A stretch of DNA of 16,705 nt from Discostella pseudostelligera (Eukaryota; Bacillariophyta; Thalassiosirophyceae; Thalassiosirales; Thalassiosiraceae): NCBI GenBank assembly GCA_036940085.1, contig JALLBK010000255.1, positions 1 to 16,705 of the forward strand, given 5' to 3'. A program made the position numbers and the translations under genes. Below, one piece after another: positions 16,492 to 16,705 of the stretch. Below the pieces are notes generated by a model, which saw only the letters and a program-made list of their open reading frames with translations, searched no databases and had not been told where the DNA came from. The stretch's first letter is position 1; each line of letters opens with the position of its first letter.

Positions 16492-16705
16492 GGCCGGCGG
16501 CGGTGGTGGTAGTGGTGGTGGATGCGGCGGTGGAGTGGATAGTAGTGTAGTGACGGTACTGAAGATGAAAGATCTTCATCTCGGGCCTCGCGCCTCGGGC
16601 AAACGATACTCGGGCATACTCGGGCATACCGGGCATACTTACTCGGGCATAGGCTGGGATTAAGTTCGAACCTCCGGGTAGTCGGGATTCCTTTTTTTCC
16701 CTTTA
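16492..16705 (-). promoter_or_regulatory. Upstream region of the copper ATPase
   Basis: No gene is seen in the last 214 bases. Just upstream of the ATG, on the plus strand, is a GGCGG/GGTGGT-rich stretch (16497-16535), followed by an interrupted palindrome GATGAA-N5-TTCATC (16564-16580) and the CGGGCATA repeat cluster. The 5' UTR and promoter of the ATPase should lie here. Confidence 0.5.
16611..16651. repeat. Four CGGGCATA direct repeats
   Basis: CGGGCATA occurs at 16611-16618, 16621-16628, 16630-16637 and 16644-16651, with start-to-start distances of 10, 9 and 14 bases. Two truncated CTCGGGC copies lie just before (around 16580-16586 and 16594-16600). On the ATPase strand the unit reads TATGCCCG. 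The cluster lies about 120-160 bp upstream of the ATPase start. Confidence 0.75.

Noticed and set aside
1..16705. Search for tRNA, rRNA, CRISPR arrays, transposons or terminal repeats
   Set aside because: No cloverleaf, regular spacer array, transposase motif or long terminal or inverted repeat was seen by eye. Small structured RNAs cannot be excluded without a covariance search.

Overview
The window reads as nuclear DNA of a unicellular photosynthetic eukaryote, most likely a stramenopile alga and probably a diatom. The gene families are eukaryotic: APC5, a NOLC1/SRP40 nucleolar protein, an Mpv17 protein, a RAN1/ATP7-type copper ATPase and a plant ABCD2-like half transporter. Introns are few, short (88-117 bp) and of GT-AG type. 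Genes are tightly packed on both strands, and proteins are swollen by Ser, Asp and Gly tracts. The diatom assignment is inference from this style; no species-diagnostic marker such as rRNA is present.

Seven protein genes are seen, on strictly alternating strands: (1) minus, 1-1066, a CobW/COG0523 metallochaperone GTPase cut by the left edge; (2) plus, 1546-2556, an unrecognised acidic coiled-coil protein; (3) minus, 2800-3684, an Mpv17/PMP22 membrane protein; (4) plus, 4161-6335, a NOLC1/SRP40 phosphoprotein; (5) minus, 6377-8855, an ABCD2-like ABC half transporter with one intron; (6) plus, 9017-12754, anaphase-promoting complex subunit 5 (APC5); (7) minus, 12831-16491, a copper P1B-1 ATPase with three introns. 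I placed the four introns by eye, and each restores the reading frame and a conserved family motif. Intergenic space is therefore of two kinds: shared divergent promoters (1067-1545, 3685-4160, 8856-9016) and short convergent 3' gaps (243, 41 and 76 bp).

The most useful non-coding signal is a shared E2F-like element. TTTCCCGCCAAA occurs 53 bp upstream of the start of the unknown coiled-coil gene, with a second E2F-type site (TTTTGGCGCG) next to it, and again 86 bp upstream of APC5. This suggests cell-cycle control of both and makes the coiled-coil protein a candidate cell-cycle factor. The copper ATPase has a degenerate third metal-binding-like domain interrupted by about 50 residues, a Cys-rich C-terminal tail, and a cluster of CGGGCATA repeats in its upstream region. 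No mobile element, CRISPR array, tRNA or rRNA was found. I see no wholly new multi-gene system; the window is ordinary nuclear gene space with a few points worth testing.
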